Shown: piece after piece, positions 24,182 through 33,248 of the stretch
How the letters are laid out: every line of letters begins with the position of its first letter
How positions within the stretch are numbered: the stretch's first letter is position 1
The notes under the pieces: generated by a model
The model's input: only the letters and a program-made list of their open reading frames with translations
The model's database searches: none
Told to the model about the DNA's origin: nothing
NCBI GenBank assembly: GCA_947447525.1
Contig: CANFJL010000006.1
Span: 110,469-174,468 of the forward strand
Reading direction: 5' to 3'
Source: Flavobacteriales bacterium
Lineage (GTDB): Bacteria > Bacteroidota > Bacteroidia > Flavobacteriales_D > Crocinitomicaceae
DNA length: 64,000 nucleotides
Made by a program: the position numbers and the translations under genes

Positions 24182-25576
24182 ATGAAGGGAAAGGGTAAGT
24201 GGTTGTTTTTAATAATTTTTTCTGATTGGTTGGTTTCAACTGTTGTTTGGTGCTTATTTTTCTTTTTTCGCAAAACATGGTTGGAAGGTAAGGAATTTCA
24301 AATTGATCAAAATTTTATTTCTGGGATTATTGTTGTTCCTTTAGTCTTGTTATTAATCTATTATCTGCAAGGCACTTATCTTCAATTAAGGAGAATGTAT
24401 CGTTTAAAAATTCTTCAGTTAACTTTTATTGCCTCTTTAACAGGTTCTTTGTTAATCTTCTTCTCCCTGCTTTTAGATGATGAAGTGACTAATTATCAGA
24501 TGTATTATCGGTCTTTTGCGCTCCTTTTTTCTCTTCATTTTTGTTTGTTGTTTAGCATCAGGTTTTCATGGGTTTCTATTTTGATTTATCATTTGCGTAA
24601 ACCTGGACAAGGTTTTAGAACTGTAATCATTGGAGGTAGTGATAAGGCAATTGATATTTATAATGAATTGTCACAGCAAAAAAACTTAGTAAATCATCTC
24701 ATCGGATATATTAATATCAATGGCGTTGACAGAAGCTTAGAGAATTATTTACCTTATCTAGGTCATTCAGATCAATTGGAATTACTTCTTGCCAACAATC
24801 AAGTGGAAGAGGTTGTAATTGCGATTGAAAGTTCAGATCACAATAGAATTCAAAAAATTATTTCTCGGATTCAAGATGGTAAATTAAAAATAAATATTTT
24901 ACCGGATATGTTTGAACTATTGGCGGGTTCATTGAAAATGACGAATATTTACGGGACTTTATTGCTTGAAATCATTAATGATGGCATGCCGGTTTGGCAG
25001 AGGGCGCTAAAGCGTTTTATGGATATTGTTATATCTTTAATTGCTTTTATTGCTCTTATTCCCTTATATATTATTTGTGCTATTGCTGTTAAAATTTCTT
25101 CTCCTGGAAGTATTCTATTTCTTCAAACGAGAATTGGACTAAATGGTAAGCCTTTTAAAATTATTAAGTTTAGAACTATGTTTGTTGATTCTGAATTAAA
25201 AGGACCTCAACTTTCTTCTTCAAATGATCCCCGAATTACTAAAATAGGTCGTTTTATGCGCAAAACACGTTTAGATGAATTTCCTCAATTCTTAAATGTT
25301 ATTCTTGGACAGATGTCTCTTGTAGGTCCACGTCCAGAAAGACAATTTTATATCGATCAGATTATTAAAATTGAGCCCCAATATATTCATTTAACTAAAG
25401 TTCGACCGGGAATCACTTCTTGGGGACAAGTTAAATATGGTTATGCAGAAAATGTGGAGCAAATGTTAGATCGCATGAAATTTGACTTACTATATCTAAA
25501 AAATAGAAGCATTGCCCTGGATTTAAAAATAATGTTTTATACCTTGGCTATTGTAATAAAAGCAAAAGGAAAATAA
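24182..25576 (+). CDS. Polyprenyl-phosphate sugar-1-phosphate transferase (exopolysaccharide type)
   Basis: A 464-residue membrane enzyme that starts surface-polysaccharide synthesis by moving a sugar-1-phosphate from a UDP-sugar to undecaprenyl phosphate. About four N-terminal membrane spans (about residues 8-130) are followed by a cytoplasmic Rossmann-like domain with VIIGGSDKAIDIYNEL. The C-terminal bacterial sugar transferase domain carries KRFMDIVISL, FLQTRIGLNGKPFKIIKFRT, RKTRLDEFPQFLNV and LVGPRPERQFYIDQ. Its stop and the next gene's start overlap by one base. Confidence 0.93.
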   Translation: MKGKGKWLFLIIFSDWLVSTVVWCLFFFFRKTWLEGKEFQIDQNFISGIIVVPLVLLLIYYLQGTYLQLRRMYRLKILQLTFIASLTGSLLIFFSLLLDDEVTNYQMYYRSFALLFSLHFCLLFSIRFSWVSILIYHLRKPGQGFRTVIIGGSDKAIDIYNELSQQKNLVNHLIGYININGVDRSLENYLPYLGHSDQLELLLANNQVEEVVIAIESSDHNRIQKIISRIQDGKLKINILPDMFELLAGSLKMTNIYGTLLLEIINDGMPVWQRALKRFMDIVISLIAFIALIPLYIICAIAVKISSPGSILFLQTRIGLNGKPFKIIKFRTMFVDSELKGPQLSSSNDPRITKIGRFMRKTRLDEFPQFLNVILGQMSLVGPRPERQFYIDQIIKIEPQYIHLTKVRPGITSWGQVKYGYAENVEQMLDRMKFDLLYLKNRSIALDLKIMFYTLAIVIKAKGK

Positions 25577-26901
25577 TGAAATCAAGAAGATCTTTTGTGA
25601 AATCATTGGGCTTGTTAGGGGTAGGATCTCTATTTCTATCGTCTTGTAAGAAACTTGGATTATTGCGACCAAAAAGATTCAAAGGAAAGGTAGTCGTAAT
25701 AGGAGGTGGAGCAGCTGGAGTTTATGCGACTTATCTTTTTAAACAGCAAGGAATTGATGTGACCCTTTTAGAAGCATCAGATACCATTGGAGGCAGATTG
25801 GGTAAACTTCTTGGTTTTGCGGATTATCCTATTGATTTAGGTGCGCAATGGATGCATGGCCGTTCAAGTATTGTAGGCGAAATCGTTGCTAATGGTAATG
25901 TTCAAGTCACTATTGATGATACCGAGTATTCCTATTGGTTCCAAAATCAGATGCTCACCAGCTTACCAAAGGATATTTCAATTTTTGAAGGCGAAGATTT
26001 ACCTGATGTAAGTTTTGCGCAATATGCCACTGATAAAGGATTTTCTTCTGATTATCAACCTATAGTTGAAAGTTTGGCTGGTGATTATGGAGCAGATGCC
26101 AATGACTTGTCTGTAAAAATGATGAATCTAGAAGAATTGAATTGGTCGAGTGGGGACGGAGATTATAAATTTAAAGAAACCTATTTTGATACGATTATTT
26201 CAAATTTTGGAAATCAAATCGCTTCTTTAGTTAAAACTCAAAGTATTGTAAATAAAATAGATTACACTCAGGATCAGGTAACGGTATCTTGCGCCAATGG
26301 TCAAGTTTATACTGCCGATAAGGTACTGATAACGGTTCCCATTACGGTATTACAAAGCGCTGACATTCAATTCAATCCAATTTTACCGATTAGTAAAACC
26401 ATCGCTTTTTCTAAAATAGGAATGGGTCCTGGAATGAAGGTTTTTCTTAAGTTCACCAGTAAGTTTTTTGCAGATAATATTTATGGTGGTTCTGTCTGTG
26501 CAGCTTATTTTAATGATGATATCGGAAAAGTGACAAATGATTTTGTGTTGATTGCTTTTGTAATGGGAGATCAAGCAGCTTCTTTGTCTGCGCTACCGAA
26601 TGATACCGCTATTGTTTCTGCATTGATGGCAGAGTTAGATCTCATGTATAATGGACTTGCTACTAGTAATTTCGTAGATGCGTTTGTTCAAGATTATTCA
26701 AAAAAACCATTCATTCGCGGAGCTTATTCTTATTCAAAAATAGGTATTGAAGAAACTTCTCGTACCACTGCCTCACAGTCAATTGACAACAAATTGTTTT
26801 TTGCGGGAGAAGCAATGAATTTAAATGGTCATCATCAAACAGTTCATGGTGCTATTGAAACTGGTTTTAGAGAGTTTAGTAATATAATGGAATTATCATG
26901 A
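25576..26901 (+). CDS. Tat-exported lipoprotein, FAD-dependent amine oxidase
   Basis: A 441-residue flavin amine oxidase. The FAD dinucleotide motif is VVVIGGGAAGVYATYLF, followed by LLEASDTIGGRL, and the C-terminal FAD contact is LFFAGEAMNLNGHHQTVHGA. The leader is notable: SRRSFVKS matches the twin-arginine motif and LSSCKK provides a lipobox at about residues 21-25, so the protein is probably folded, exported by Tat and lipid-anchored. The substrate (amine, polyamine or other) is unknown. It overlaps both neighbours slightly (1 base upstream, 4 bases downstream), so it belongs to the operon with the sugar transferase. Confidence 0.88.
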   Translation: MKSRRSFVKSLGLLGVGSLFLSSCKKLGLLRPKRFKGKVVVIGGGAAGVYATYLFKQQGIDVTLLEASDTIGGRLGKLLGFADYPIDLGAQWMHGRSSIVGEIVANGNVQVTIDDTEYSYWFQNQMLTSLPKDISIFEGEDLPDVSFAQYATDKGFSSDYQPIVESLAGDYGADANDLSVKMMNLEELNWSSGDGDYKFKETYFDTIISNFGNQIASLVKTQSIVNKIDYTQDQVTVSCANGQVYTADKVLITVPITVLQSADIQFNPILPISKTIAFSKIGMGPGMKVFLKFTSKFFADNIYGGSVCAAYFNDDIGKVTNDFVLIAFVMGDQAASLSALPNDTAIVSALMAELDLMYNGLATSNFVDAFVQDYSKKPFIRGAYSYSKIGIEETSRTTASQSIDNKLFFAGEAMNLNGHHQTVHGAIETGFREFSNIMELS

Positions 26902-27575
26902 AGGTAATTTGTTCTTTCTTTTTCATTGCATTTTTCAATATAATTTCCTTCGGTCAATATTGGAGCTTTGGTTCAGGGTATGAATTTCTTTATAATAATG
27001 ATTGGAATAAAGCTACTCAATTGTACAATACAGCACGACCATTTCTGGAAAATAAGCAAAGACTCTTGGAACATGGTCTAAATATAAATGTGGCTCATTA
27101 TGGTAAATTGAAGCAAACGGAACGAAAATTTCTTTCAGCTAATTATTCTTTTTATGAAGTGAAAACGATCAATCCTTTTTTGACAACTAGGGTAGCTATG
27201 CACATGATTTTGCTAGATTACAATCTTAAAAGTTCAGATTTGTGGAGCGAACATCCACTTTATTTTAGCTACGGCGCTGGGATAAGAACCAATCTTACCA
27301 CACGAAATATAGTAGATGATCCATCGACAGATGAAGCTTATCCCATTTATTCAGGAGGAATTGGTCTAGAAATGAATGTGTCTGCGTCGTATGATTTTCA
27401 GATGCCATCTGGTTTATTTATTTCACCCTTTGTCAAATGTTCTTTATCCCCATTATATTTTTCTCCAACTGCTGAAAAAACATTGGCGCTTACCCAAGGC
27501 ATGTCCACCTCCAAATGGTCGAATATGTGCGTTTTACAATTGGGAATGCAAGTAGCTTGGCCAGAAAAGAATTAA
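26898..27575 (+). CDS. Probable outer-membrane beta-barrel protein
   Basis: A 225-residue exported protein with a signal peptide (about residues 1-18, ending ISFGQ). The mature chain alternates aromatic and polar residues and ends near a strand (CVLQLGMQVAW), typical of small outer-membrane barrels. There is no recognised domain. It overlaps the amine-oxidase stop by 4 bases and probably forms the last gene of the operon. The T9SS gene on the other strand starts 2 bases after its stop. Confidence 0.65.
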   Translation: MKVICSFFFIAFFNIISFGQYWSFGSGYEFLYNNDWNKATQLYNTARPFLENKQRLLEHGLNINVAHYGKLKQTERKFLSANYSFYEVKTINPFLTTRVAMHMILLDYNLKSSDLWSEHPLYFSYGAGIRTNLTTRNIVDDPSTDEAYPIYSGGIGLEMNVSASYDFQMPSGLFISPFVKCSLSPLYFSPTAEKTLALTQGMSTSKWSNMCVLQLGMQVAWPEKN

Positions 27576-27577
27576 GC

Positions 27578-30500
27578 CTAGCGAATAATTAAAGGCTTAT
27601 TCCAAATTTTTGTCTCTCCTTGAATGCTGAGTAAATAGGTTCCCGCCTTTGCTTGTCCTAAAAATAATTGAACCGTTCCCTCACCTTCTTCTTCCAAAAT
27701 TAATTTTCCTTGCGCATCAAAAAGTTTGATTTTTGCATGTGGAATACTGCTAATTGTGATATAACCCTCCTTACTGGCTGGATTTGGATAGACTACGATT
27801 TCAAAGGTTTCATTTTCTTCAAGACCAACAGGATCGCTTAGATTTATATTGTCAATAAAAACAGAATTGCCAAATCTCCCGAGATTTCTAAAAGCGATTT
27901 GCAAGTTAGGAACTCCATTGTATGCAATCAAATTGATGCTATCTGTTCTCCATTCTGTTCCGCTTGGTGTGTAAAAACTCTGAATATCAGGCGCAGTAGC
28001 GAGGTCTGTCCCTCCTTTATAATACACTTGTTGATAGCTTTGACCACAATCAGTAGAAACCATTACGGCCAAAGTATCGGAGTATCCACTTCCCCAGCGG
28101 GCATAGGCAACATCAAAACTTAAGTAGGGATTAGTGCTAATGTAATTGGCATTGAAATTTACGATCAAATCATCGTATGATCCTTGGGAATCAATATTGT
28201 AATTATCAAAGAGCGCTGATTGCGTTGAACTACCATAACCACCAACGGTAGATGAAAGTGACCATGATCCACCATTATCTTCGTTTGCTACCGACCAACC
28301 GGAGGGGATGAAGTTTCCTTGAAAATTTTCATTTATGTAAGAGGGTAAATTATAATTACTCACTTGCACATACAAACTATCGGTATCGGTATTTCCATTT
28401 GCATCTGTTATTTGTAATACCGCTAAATGACTTCCAACTTGACTGAACAGCACTGAAGGATTTCTATTGGTAGATACAGCAGGTGATCCTGTAGGAAAAG
28501 TCCAATTCCATTGCGCGTTGGTATGATTTAAAAAGGAATGGTCTTCAAAATAGAAAGAATCCAGAGCGCAAATGGAAACCAAGCTTAATTTATCGACATT
28601 AATGCGTGCAATCGGTAAGACGGGTATTTGGTTTAAATTAGATTCCCAAATTCCTTTACCGTAAGAGGCCAATCTAATTTTATTATCTCTATAAAATGGT
28701 CTCAATATATTTCCATTGGTAAAAGTGGGTAAACCTGCATTGTCAATCACCCAATTGCTTACATTATTTCGATAGTAAACAGCTTTATTCGTAGCAGCAT
28801 ATAAACCACCGTCGGTTCCTGCAATATAAACTAATGATTGAATCGATTCATTATTCAAAGCGGCATTGCTGTGATTGGTCCATGAGGTTCCGCCATTGGT
28901 CGTTTTAAATACTTTTGAGCCATTTGAACCATCAGGATAAGCAATATACAATTCATCTGAATTCAATGGGTTTAAAGCTAAAAGCATGCGACGACTATTT
29001 CCTGTGGGAAGCGTTAAACTTGTCCAGGAGATTCCACCGTCTATGGATTTCCATAATTTCCCAACATTTCCTGAAGCTGGTTGTTGATTTAAATAAAGTA
29101 TGTTTGGATGATTAGATCCTTGTTCGATGTACTTCACTTGATCATTTACACTCGTGCCGAAGGTATAGAGCAAATTGAAAGAAGCACCACCATCGGTAGT
29201 TTTCCAAATCGCATTATCTCGTCCTAAATAACCAATATTATAACAATTGGGATGAAATTCAAATTCACTTGATTCTGCTGCGTAATAGGATTCATTTGGA
29301 GCAGAACCAAAGGGAGCACCAAAAATAGGATCAGTCAATTGAGCTGGAATAATTTTACCGCCTATATCTGAAAAATAGGTTTTTCTGTTGATCCCGGGAT
29401 TAACATAACCTGTAGATGCTTCACCACCCCCAAGTTCTAAAAAATTTCCGTTGCCATAGTTTTCATGATAGGCTAGATTTCCATTGTGGTACAATCCACC
29501 GACCAATACATCTTCATTCCATCCGCTACCAAAACCCCAGTAATCTGAACCGTGCACACCAGACATTTTGAAAGTGTATTGTGCATTAAAAAAATCATTA
29601 GAACTATAAATACCACCATCAGTAGAGATCCATGTGGTATTTCCAATAACTCTAAAATCTTGATTGTCGACATGCAAGCCCAAAGGCCCGCCTACATATC
29701 CTGAAACGGAGGTAAAAGTTAAGCCGCCATCTAAAGAACGGTAAAGGTTGAGTCCACCGATTAATATTTCATCTGCATTGGTCGGAGATGCTGCAATCGC
29801 ACAATTATAAAATCCTTGATGGTACAACCAAGTTGCTGTTCCTATGGCTAAGTTTACATGATTGGCATCATAAGGTCCACCATCAATTCCTTGAGGATTA
29901 ACCCACGATTGACCTGAATCATCACTTCTGTAAATACCAATAAAACCAAGGTCATTCGTTTTGGCTTCTCCAATCAAATAGACATAAATACGATTTGGAT
30001 TGGCTGGTGTAAGTCCAATTCTTGCGCCGCCATCGGTTCTTCCAGCGGCTGTTGATGCATACCAACCCGTAGATTGAATAATCCAAGAAGATCCTGCATT
30101 AGTTGACTTATAAAATTCGCAGATCAGTAAGCTTGGATTGTCTTTAACCAAGTACATTTCATTGCTGTTGTTGGTTTTGCATTTTATATCAAAGCAAGCG
30201 GTATTGTAAACCTGTATCCATGTGTTCCCACCATCTACTGAGCTATAAAGACCTTTGTCGGTTGCTGCGAATACCAGAAGTTCATTTCCAGGATTGATAA
30301 GAATTTCGTTTACACCAAAATTAGTTTGGGGTAGGACATTGGTCCAAGAGGTTCCGCCATCAGTAGAACGAAAAACACCTTTATTTCCACCTGCGAATAA
30401 AATGTTTGGATTGGTAGGACTAATTTCAACTGCAGAAACACCACTTCCAAAATCCAAAGTCATGGAGCTATGCGTCCAATTTTGACCACCGTTGGTGCTG

Positions 30501-30976
30501 GTATAAACTTCTCCCGGTTCAGTCCCACAAATCATGTAATTAGGTTGAGATAAGCATTGGTCGACCGAATAAACATTGGTTTGACCAGAGCCTTGCGTAT
30601 TATTTTCTTGATAATTTGTGATTGGTCCAACAATTGACCAATTCGAACTTTTGTCTTGTCCTTGTTTTTTTAAAAATGTTTGATCGATGAGCGCTTGTTC
30701 TTCTGGTGAATAATCTATTGGGAATCCTTGATCATCCAATTGAGCGATATACTTGCGCTTCCATCTCTTAAAATATTGCGTATGGTAATTTTTTTCAAAG
30801 GCATGAGTTCTGTAATATTCCGTGTACAAAGTTGACACCTCAAGTACATTGGGGTGTTCACCGTACATCTTTTGCGCCCATAGGGGTAAGGTGGCAATTT
30901 CTACAGCAGATGGGGTTTGTTGCGCTTTGATAAAAAAGGTAGTTGTTAGCAAACAAATTAATACGAGATATTTCAT
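27578..30976 (-). CDS. T9SS type A secreted protein with Asp-box (sortilin/BNR-like) propeller
   Basis: A 1132-residue exported protein. A signal peptide (about residues 1-18) is followed by Asp-box propeller repeats of the form STDGGTSWTNVLP, SVDGGNTWIQV, SDDSGQSWVNP, SLDGGLTFTSV, TTDGGASFNLL and SIDGGISWTSL, at least eight between residues about 160 and 700. A PKD-like segment (NTDTDSLYVQVSN) and a choice-of-anchor-J type domain (FQGNFIPSGWSVANEDNGG; FRNLGRFGNSVFIDNINL) follow. The C-terminus is a type A T9SS signal (VVYPNPASKEGYITISS ... GTYLLSIQG). Function unknown; it could be a secreted glycan-binding protein or hydrolase-like protein. Confidence 0.88.
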   Translation of the reverse strand: MKYLVLICLLTTTFFIKAQQTPSAVEIATLPLWAQKMYGEHPNVLEVSTLYTEYYRTHAFEKNYHTQYFKRWKRKYIAQLDDQGFPIDYSPEEQALIDQTFLKKQGQDKSSNWSIVGPITNYQENNTQGSGQTNVYSVDQCLSQPNYMICGTEPGEVYTSTNGGQNWTHSSMTLDFGSGVSAVEISPTNPNILFAGGNKGVFRSTDGGTSWTNVLPQTNFGVNEILINPGNELLVFAATDKGLYSSVDGGNTWIQVYNTACFDIKCKTNNSNEMYLVKDNPSLLICEFYKSTNAGSSWIIQSTGWYASTAAGRTDGGARIGLTPANPNRIYVYLIGEAKTNDLGFIGIYRSDDSGQSWVNPQGIDGGPYDANHVNLAIGTATWLYHQGFYNCAIAASPTNADEILIGGLNLYRSLDGGLTFTSVSGYVGGPLGLHVDNQDFRVIGNTTWISTDGGIYSSNDFFNAQYTFKMSGVHGSDYWGFGSGWNEDVLVGGLYHNGNLAYHENYGNGNFLELGGGEASTGYVNPGINRKTYFSDIGGKIIPAQLTDPIFGAPFGSAPNESYYAAESSEFEFHPNCYNIGYLGRDNAIWKTTDGGASFNLLYTFGTSVNDQVKYIEQGSNHPNILYLNQQPASGNVGKLWKSIDGGISWTSLTLPTGNSRRMLLALNPLNSDELYIAYPDGSNGSKVFKTTNGGTSWTNHSNAALNNESIQSLVYIAGTDGGLYAATNKAVYYRNNVSNWVIDNAGLPTFTNGNILRPFYRDNKIRLASYGKGIWESNLNQIPVLPIARINVDKLSLVSICALDSFYFEDHSFLNHTNAQWNWTFPTGSPAVSTNRNPSVLFSQVGSHLAVLQITDANGNTDTDSLYVQVSNYNLPSYINENFQGNFIPSGWSVANEDNGGSWSLSSTVGGYGSSTQSALFDNYNIDSQGSYDDLIVNFNANYISTNPYLSFDVAYARWGSGYSDTLAVMVSTDCGQSYQQVYYKGGTDLATAPDIQSFYTPSGTEWRTDSINLIAYNGVPNLQIAFRNLGRFGNSVFIDNINLSDPVGLEENETFEIVVYPNPASKEGYITISSIPHAKIKLFDAQGKLILEEEGEGTVQLFLGQAKAGTYLLSIQGETKIWNKPLIIR

Positions 30977-31073
30977 ATTTACATTTTAGGTTCTAAAGAT
31001 ATGGAAAACTTCATCATTAGTTCTTTCTTGATGTATTAATTAAGGGAATTAGCAATTAATAGATGAGTTAAAA

Positions 31074-31119
31074 AAAACTTGGACAACTAAAACCAAAATG
31101 CACACAGTAAAACAGATTA
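31074..31119 (+). repeat. Upstream element copy A, shared with 32627-32672
   Basis: The sequence AAAACTTGGACAACTAAAAC and, 32 bases from its start, AGTAAAACAGATTA, occur here and identically at 32627-32672 with the same spacing. This copy lies 115 bases upstream of the ATG of the small secreted gene at 31235. It may be a shared promoter or leader, or a mobile-cassette junction. Confidence 0.75.
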
Positions 31120-31234
31120 GATTTAATAAGAAAAAATTGGTTAAAAGTGGAGTTCAGAACCCACTATAAAAAACGGAGCTAAGTTCTCGTGGTTAAAAGA
31201 GCAGGTTAAATAAACTTATTAATTATTTAAAGTT

Positions 31235-31597
31235 ATGAAAACATTTATTTTCACAATGTTTATGATTTTATTGGCAGGTATTACAAATACTACATTTGCT
31301 AACACAAATATAGATTCCAATAGGACAAGTAAATATGTTTACTGTGAAATTGTAGGCACACAGAAATTACTTAGTACAAAGGTTACAGTTTCTGTTGACT
31401 ACGGTGAAGAAAGAAGTTTTTTTCAAGATACAAGGATGAAAGATGAACAAACAGGAAAAGTTCAATCATTCAACTCGATGGTTGATGCATTGAATTATAT
31501 GGGAAATAATGGTTGGGAATTTGTTCAAGCCTATATTGTAACTATGGGTCAGCAAAATGTTTATCATTGGATGTTAAGGAAGCAAAAAGAAATTTAA
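31235..31597 (+). CDS. Small secreted protein of unknown function
   Basis: A 120-residue protein with a signal peptide (about residues 1-22, ending TTFANT). The mature chain is short and carries no recognised domain. It ends in a hydrophobic, Trp- and Tyr-containing stretch (NNGWEFVQAYIV). It stands alone in the accessory island, 115 bases after repeat element A, and the next gene is 130 bases downstream. Confidence 0.7.
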   Translation: MKTFIFTMFMILLAGITNTTFANTNIDSNRTSKYVYCEIVGTQKLLSTKVTVSVDYGEERSFFQDTRMKDEQTGKVQSFNSMVDALNYMGNNGWEFVQAYIVTMGQQNVYHWMLRKQKEI

Positions 31598-31727
31598 TAA
31601 CACAGCAATGTAACTTAATGGTGACTACTGAAAAGTTAGGCAACTCCAATAAACTTTAAAAAAGTATAAAAATAACGGGTAAGCTAAAAACCGATTAGAG
31701 TAAGCATAAATTTAAAATCTTATTATT

Positions 31728-32588
31728 ATGAGTATGATCCCAAACCCAAAGAAAAATGTAACTATTGATTTCACAATGAATGAAATTAAAAGCGCCTTAG
31801 CAAAAATTCCTCAATATTTTGGCAATAAATATACTCTAGAAAAAAAGAACGATTTATTAAATCAGTTTACTTTTGGTGCACTTGAATTTCTATCGATGGG
31901 TGTATTCATTGATATTAATTTGAATTATGTTACGGAATCCAAAACGGATATTATTGTTGAAATAAGACGTAAAATTGGTGCGTTTGATCAATGGGTTGAA
32001 GTCCAAAAAGCAAATCAACACATTGATACTTTGTTTACAGGACTTTCTGTTCTTCTTGCGAAGGTGAGACAAACAAATGCGGAGAATTCTCTTTCTGTGA
32101 ACGTTGAAAATCCAAGTGAGGTGATTAAATTTGATTTGACTTGGCAGGCAATCAAAAAGCATATAAACACCTTTTCTAATCTCTATCCGAACGCTTATTC
32201 ATTGATTTCTACAGACGATGAAAGTGAGATTTTTTTAAGAAGAAAATCACAAAGCGGTGATGAACATTATTTAGATATTGATGCAATTTTGAAAATAACT
32301 ATTGGGTTAGTAGAATCATCCTCAGTAGAAATAAAATTTCTTATTACGAATGAAAATAATAAGATTGAAACCCAAGGCGAGCTAAATAGAAATAATCAAA
32401 TTCTAAAAATCACTATTAATTTAATCAACAAAGTAATTAATGACTTGAAGAATAAAATTACTCAAGCAGAAAAAGAAGTTGTTAATGTCAGTAAATGGAA
32501 ATTAGGCAGAAGTAAAGAGACTAAGCAAATGCAGATAGATCAACAACAAAAAATTGTTAACGAATTGAAACAACAATTAAAAGAATAA
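31728..32588 (+). CDS. Unknown protein with two diverged copies of one domain
   Basis: A 286-residue cytoplasmic protein I do not recognise; no signal peptide or membrane span. It appears to contain the same domain twice. Copy 1 runs over about residues 8-115 (IDFTMNEIKSALAKI near the start) and copy 2 over about residues 132-245 (IKFDLTWQAIKKHINTF). Both keep an initial Asp-x-Thr, an IK pair, a Tyr-rich stretch, an acidic ID segment and a final ...L pattern. The C-terminal about 40 residues (KQMQIDQQQKIVNELKQQLK) form a coiled coil. The copies are diverged, so the duplication is an inference from eye alignment. Confidence 0.65.
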   Translation: MSMIPNPKKNVTIDFTMNEIKSALAKIPQYFGNKYTLEKKNDLLNQFTFGALEFLSMGVFIDINLNYVTESKTDIIVEIRRKIGAFDQWVEVQKANQHIDTLFTGLSVLLAKVRQTNAENSLSVNVENPSEVIKFDLTWQAIKKHINTFSNLYPNAYSLISTDDESEIFLRRKSQSGDEHYLDIDAILKITIGLVESSSVEIKFLITNENNKIETQGELNRNNQILKITINLINKVINDLKNKITQAEKEVVNVSKWKLGRSKETKQMQIDQQQKIVNELKQQLKE

Positions 32589-32626
32589 AATCAATTTAAG
32601 AAAACTCAGTTTGTAATAAAACCTTA

Positions 32627-32672
32627 AAAACTTGGACAACTAAAACTAAAAAGTTCAAAGTAAAACAGATTA
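32627..32672 (+). repeat. Upstream element copy B, shared with 31074-31119
   Basis: Second copy of the element described at 31074. The first 20 bases and the 14 bases AGTAAAACAGATTA are identical in both, with identical spacing; the bases between differ in several positions. It lies 88 bases upstream of the ATG at 32761. Confidence 0.75.
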
Positions 32673-32760
32673 ATTTAGATTAGATAAAAGAGTAAAATCT
32701 ATAATCCAATAGAAAAAAAGAGTTTTGGCCTCGTAGTTTTTAAAGATAAAATATACTAAA

Positions 32761-33156
32761 ATGAAAAAGTTAGTTTTCACAATCATCGTATTGCTTCCGT
32801 TGCTTGGTTATGCTCAAGCTCATTTAGGTGCAAGCTTGTCCGACATTAAAGAATTACATTCAGACAAGGTTTTCAAAATAGATTATACAAATCAAGGACA
32901 AAAGTATGCCTCAGCAGAAATGAATTACGGGACTTTTGTTTATTATTTTGATAATGAAACTGGACTATCGAACTATTGCCTACAGATACCAGATAATATA
33001 ACCGCATTAAATGCTCAAGTGGAAGTGTATAATAAAAAGTATGTAATTATTTCGGAGAAATGTTGGAAAGCTTACTTAGAAGGAGGTGGCTTAATGAATA
33101 TAAATCTCACCTATGACGAAGAAGGTGAATTTTATTTCTTTTCATACACTAATTGA
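32761..33156 (+). CDS. Small secreted protein of unknown function
   Basis: A 131-residue protein with a signal peptide (about residues 1-18, ending GYAQA). The mature part has several aromatic residues and two Cys, one in LSNYCLQI and one in KCWKAYLEGGG, that could pair. No domain was recognised. It shares its upstream element with the gene at 31235, and both encode small exported proteins, which suggests shared regulation or origin. Confidence 0.7.
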   Translation: MKKLVFTIIVLLPLLGYAQAHLGASLSDIKELHSDKVFKIDYTNQGQKYASAEMNYGTFVYYFDNETGLSNYCLQIPDNITALNAQVEVYNKKYVIISEKCWKAYLEGGGLMNINLTYDEEGEFYFFSYTN

Positions 33157-33248
33157 TTAAAAATTGAAAATGAAATGCGTTAGATTACAAAAGTTAAAAT
33201 AAAGCTAAATAATTAAATATTAATTAACAATCTAAAAACAAAAACAAA

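Noticed and set aside
31597..31727. Possible integron attC site: GTTAGGC at 31635-31641 among an array of small cassette-like genes
   Set aside because: GTTAGGC fits the GTTRRRY core, but no matching RYYYAAC core was found at a suitable distance upstream, the other intergenic regions lack the motif, and no integrase gene is present.
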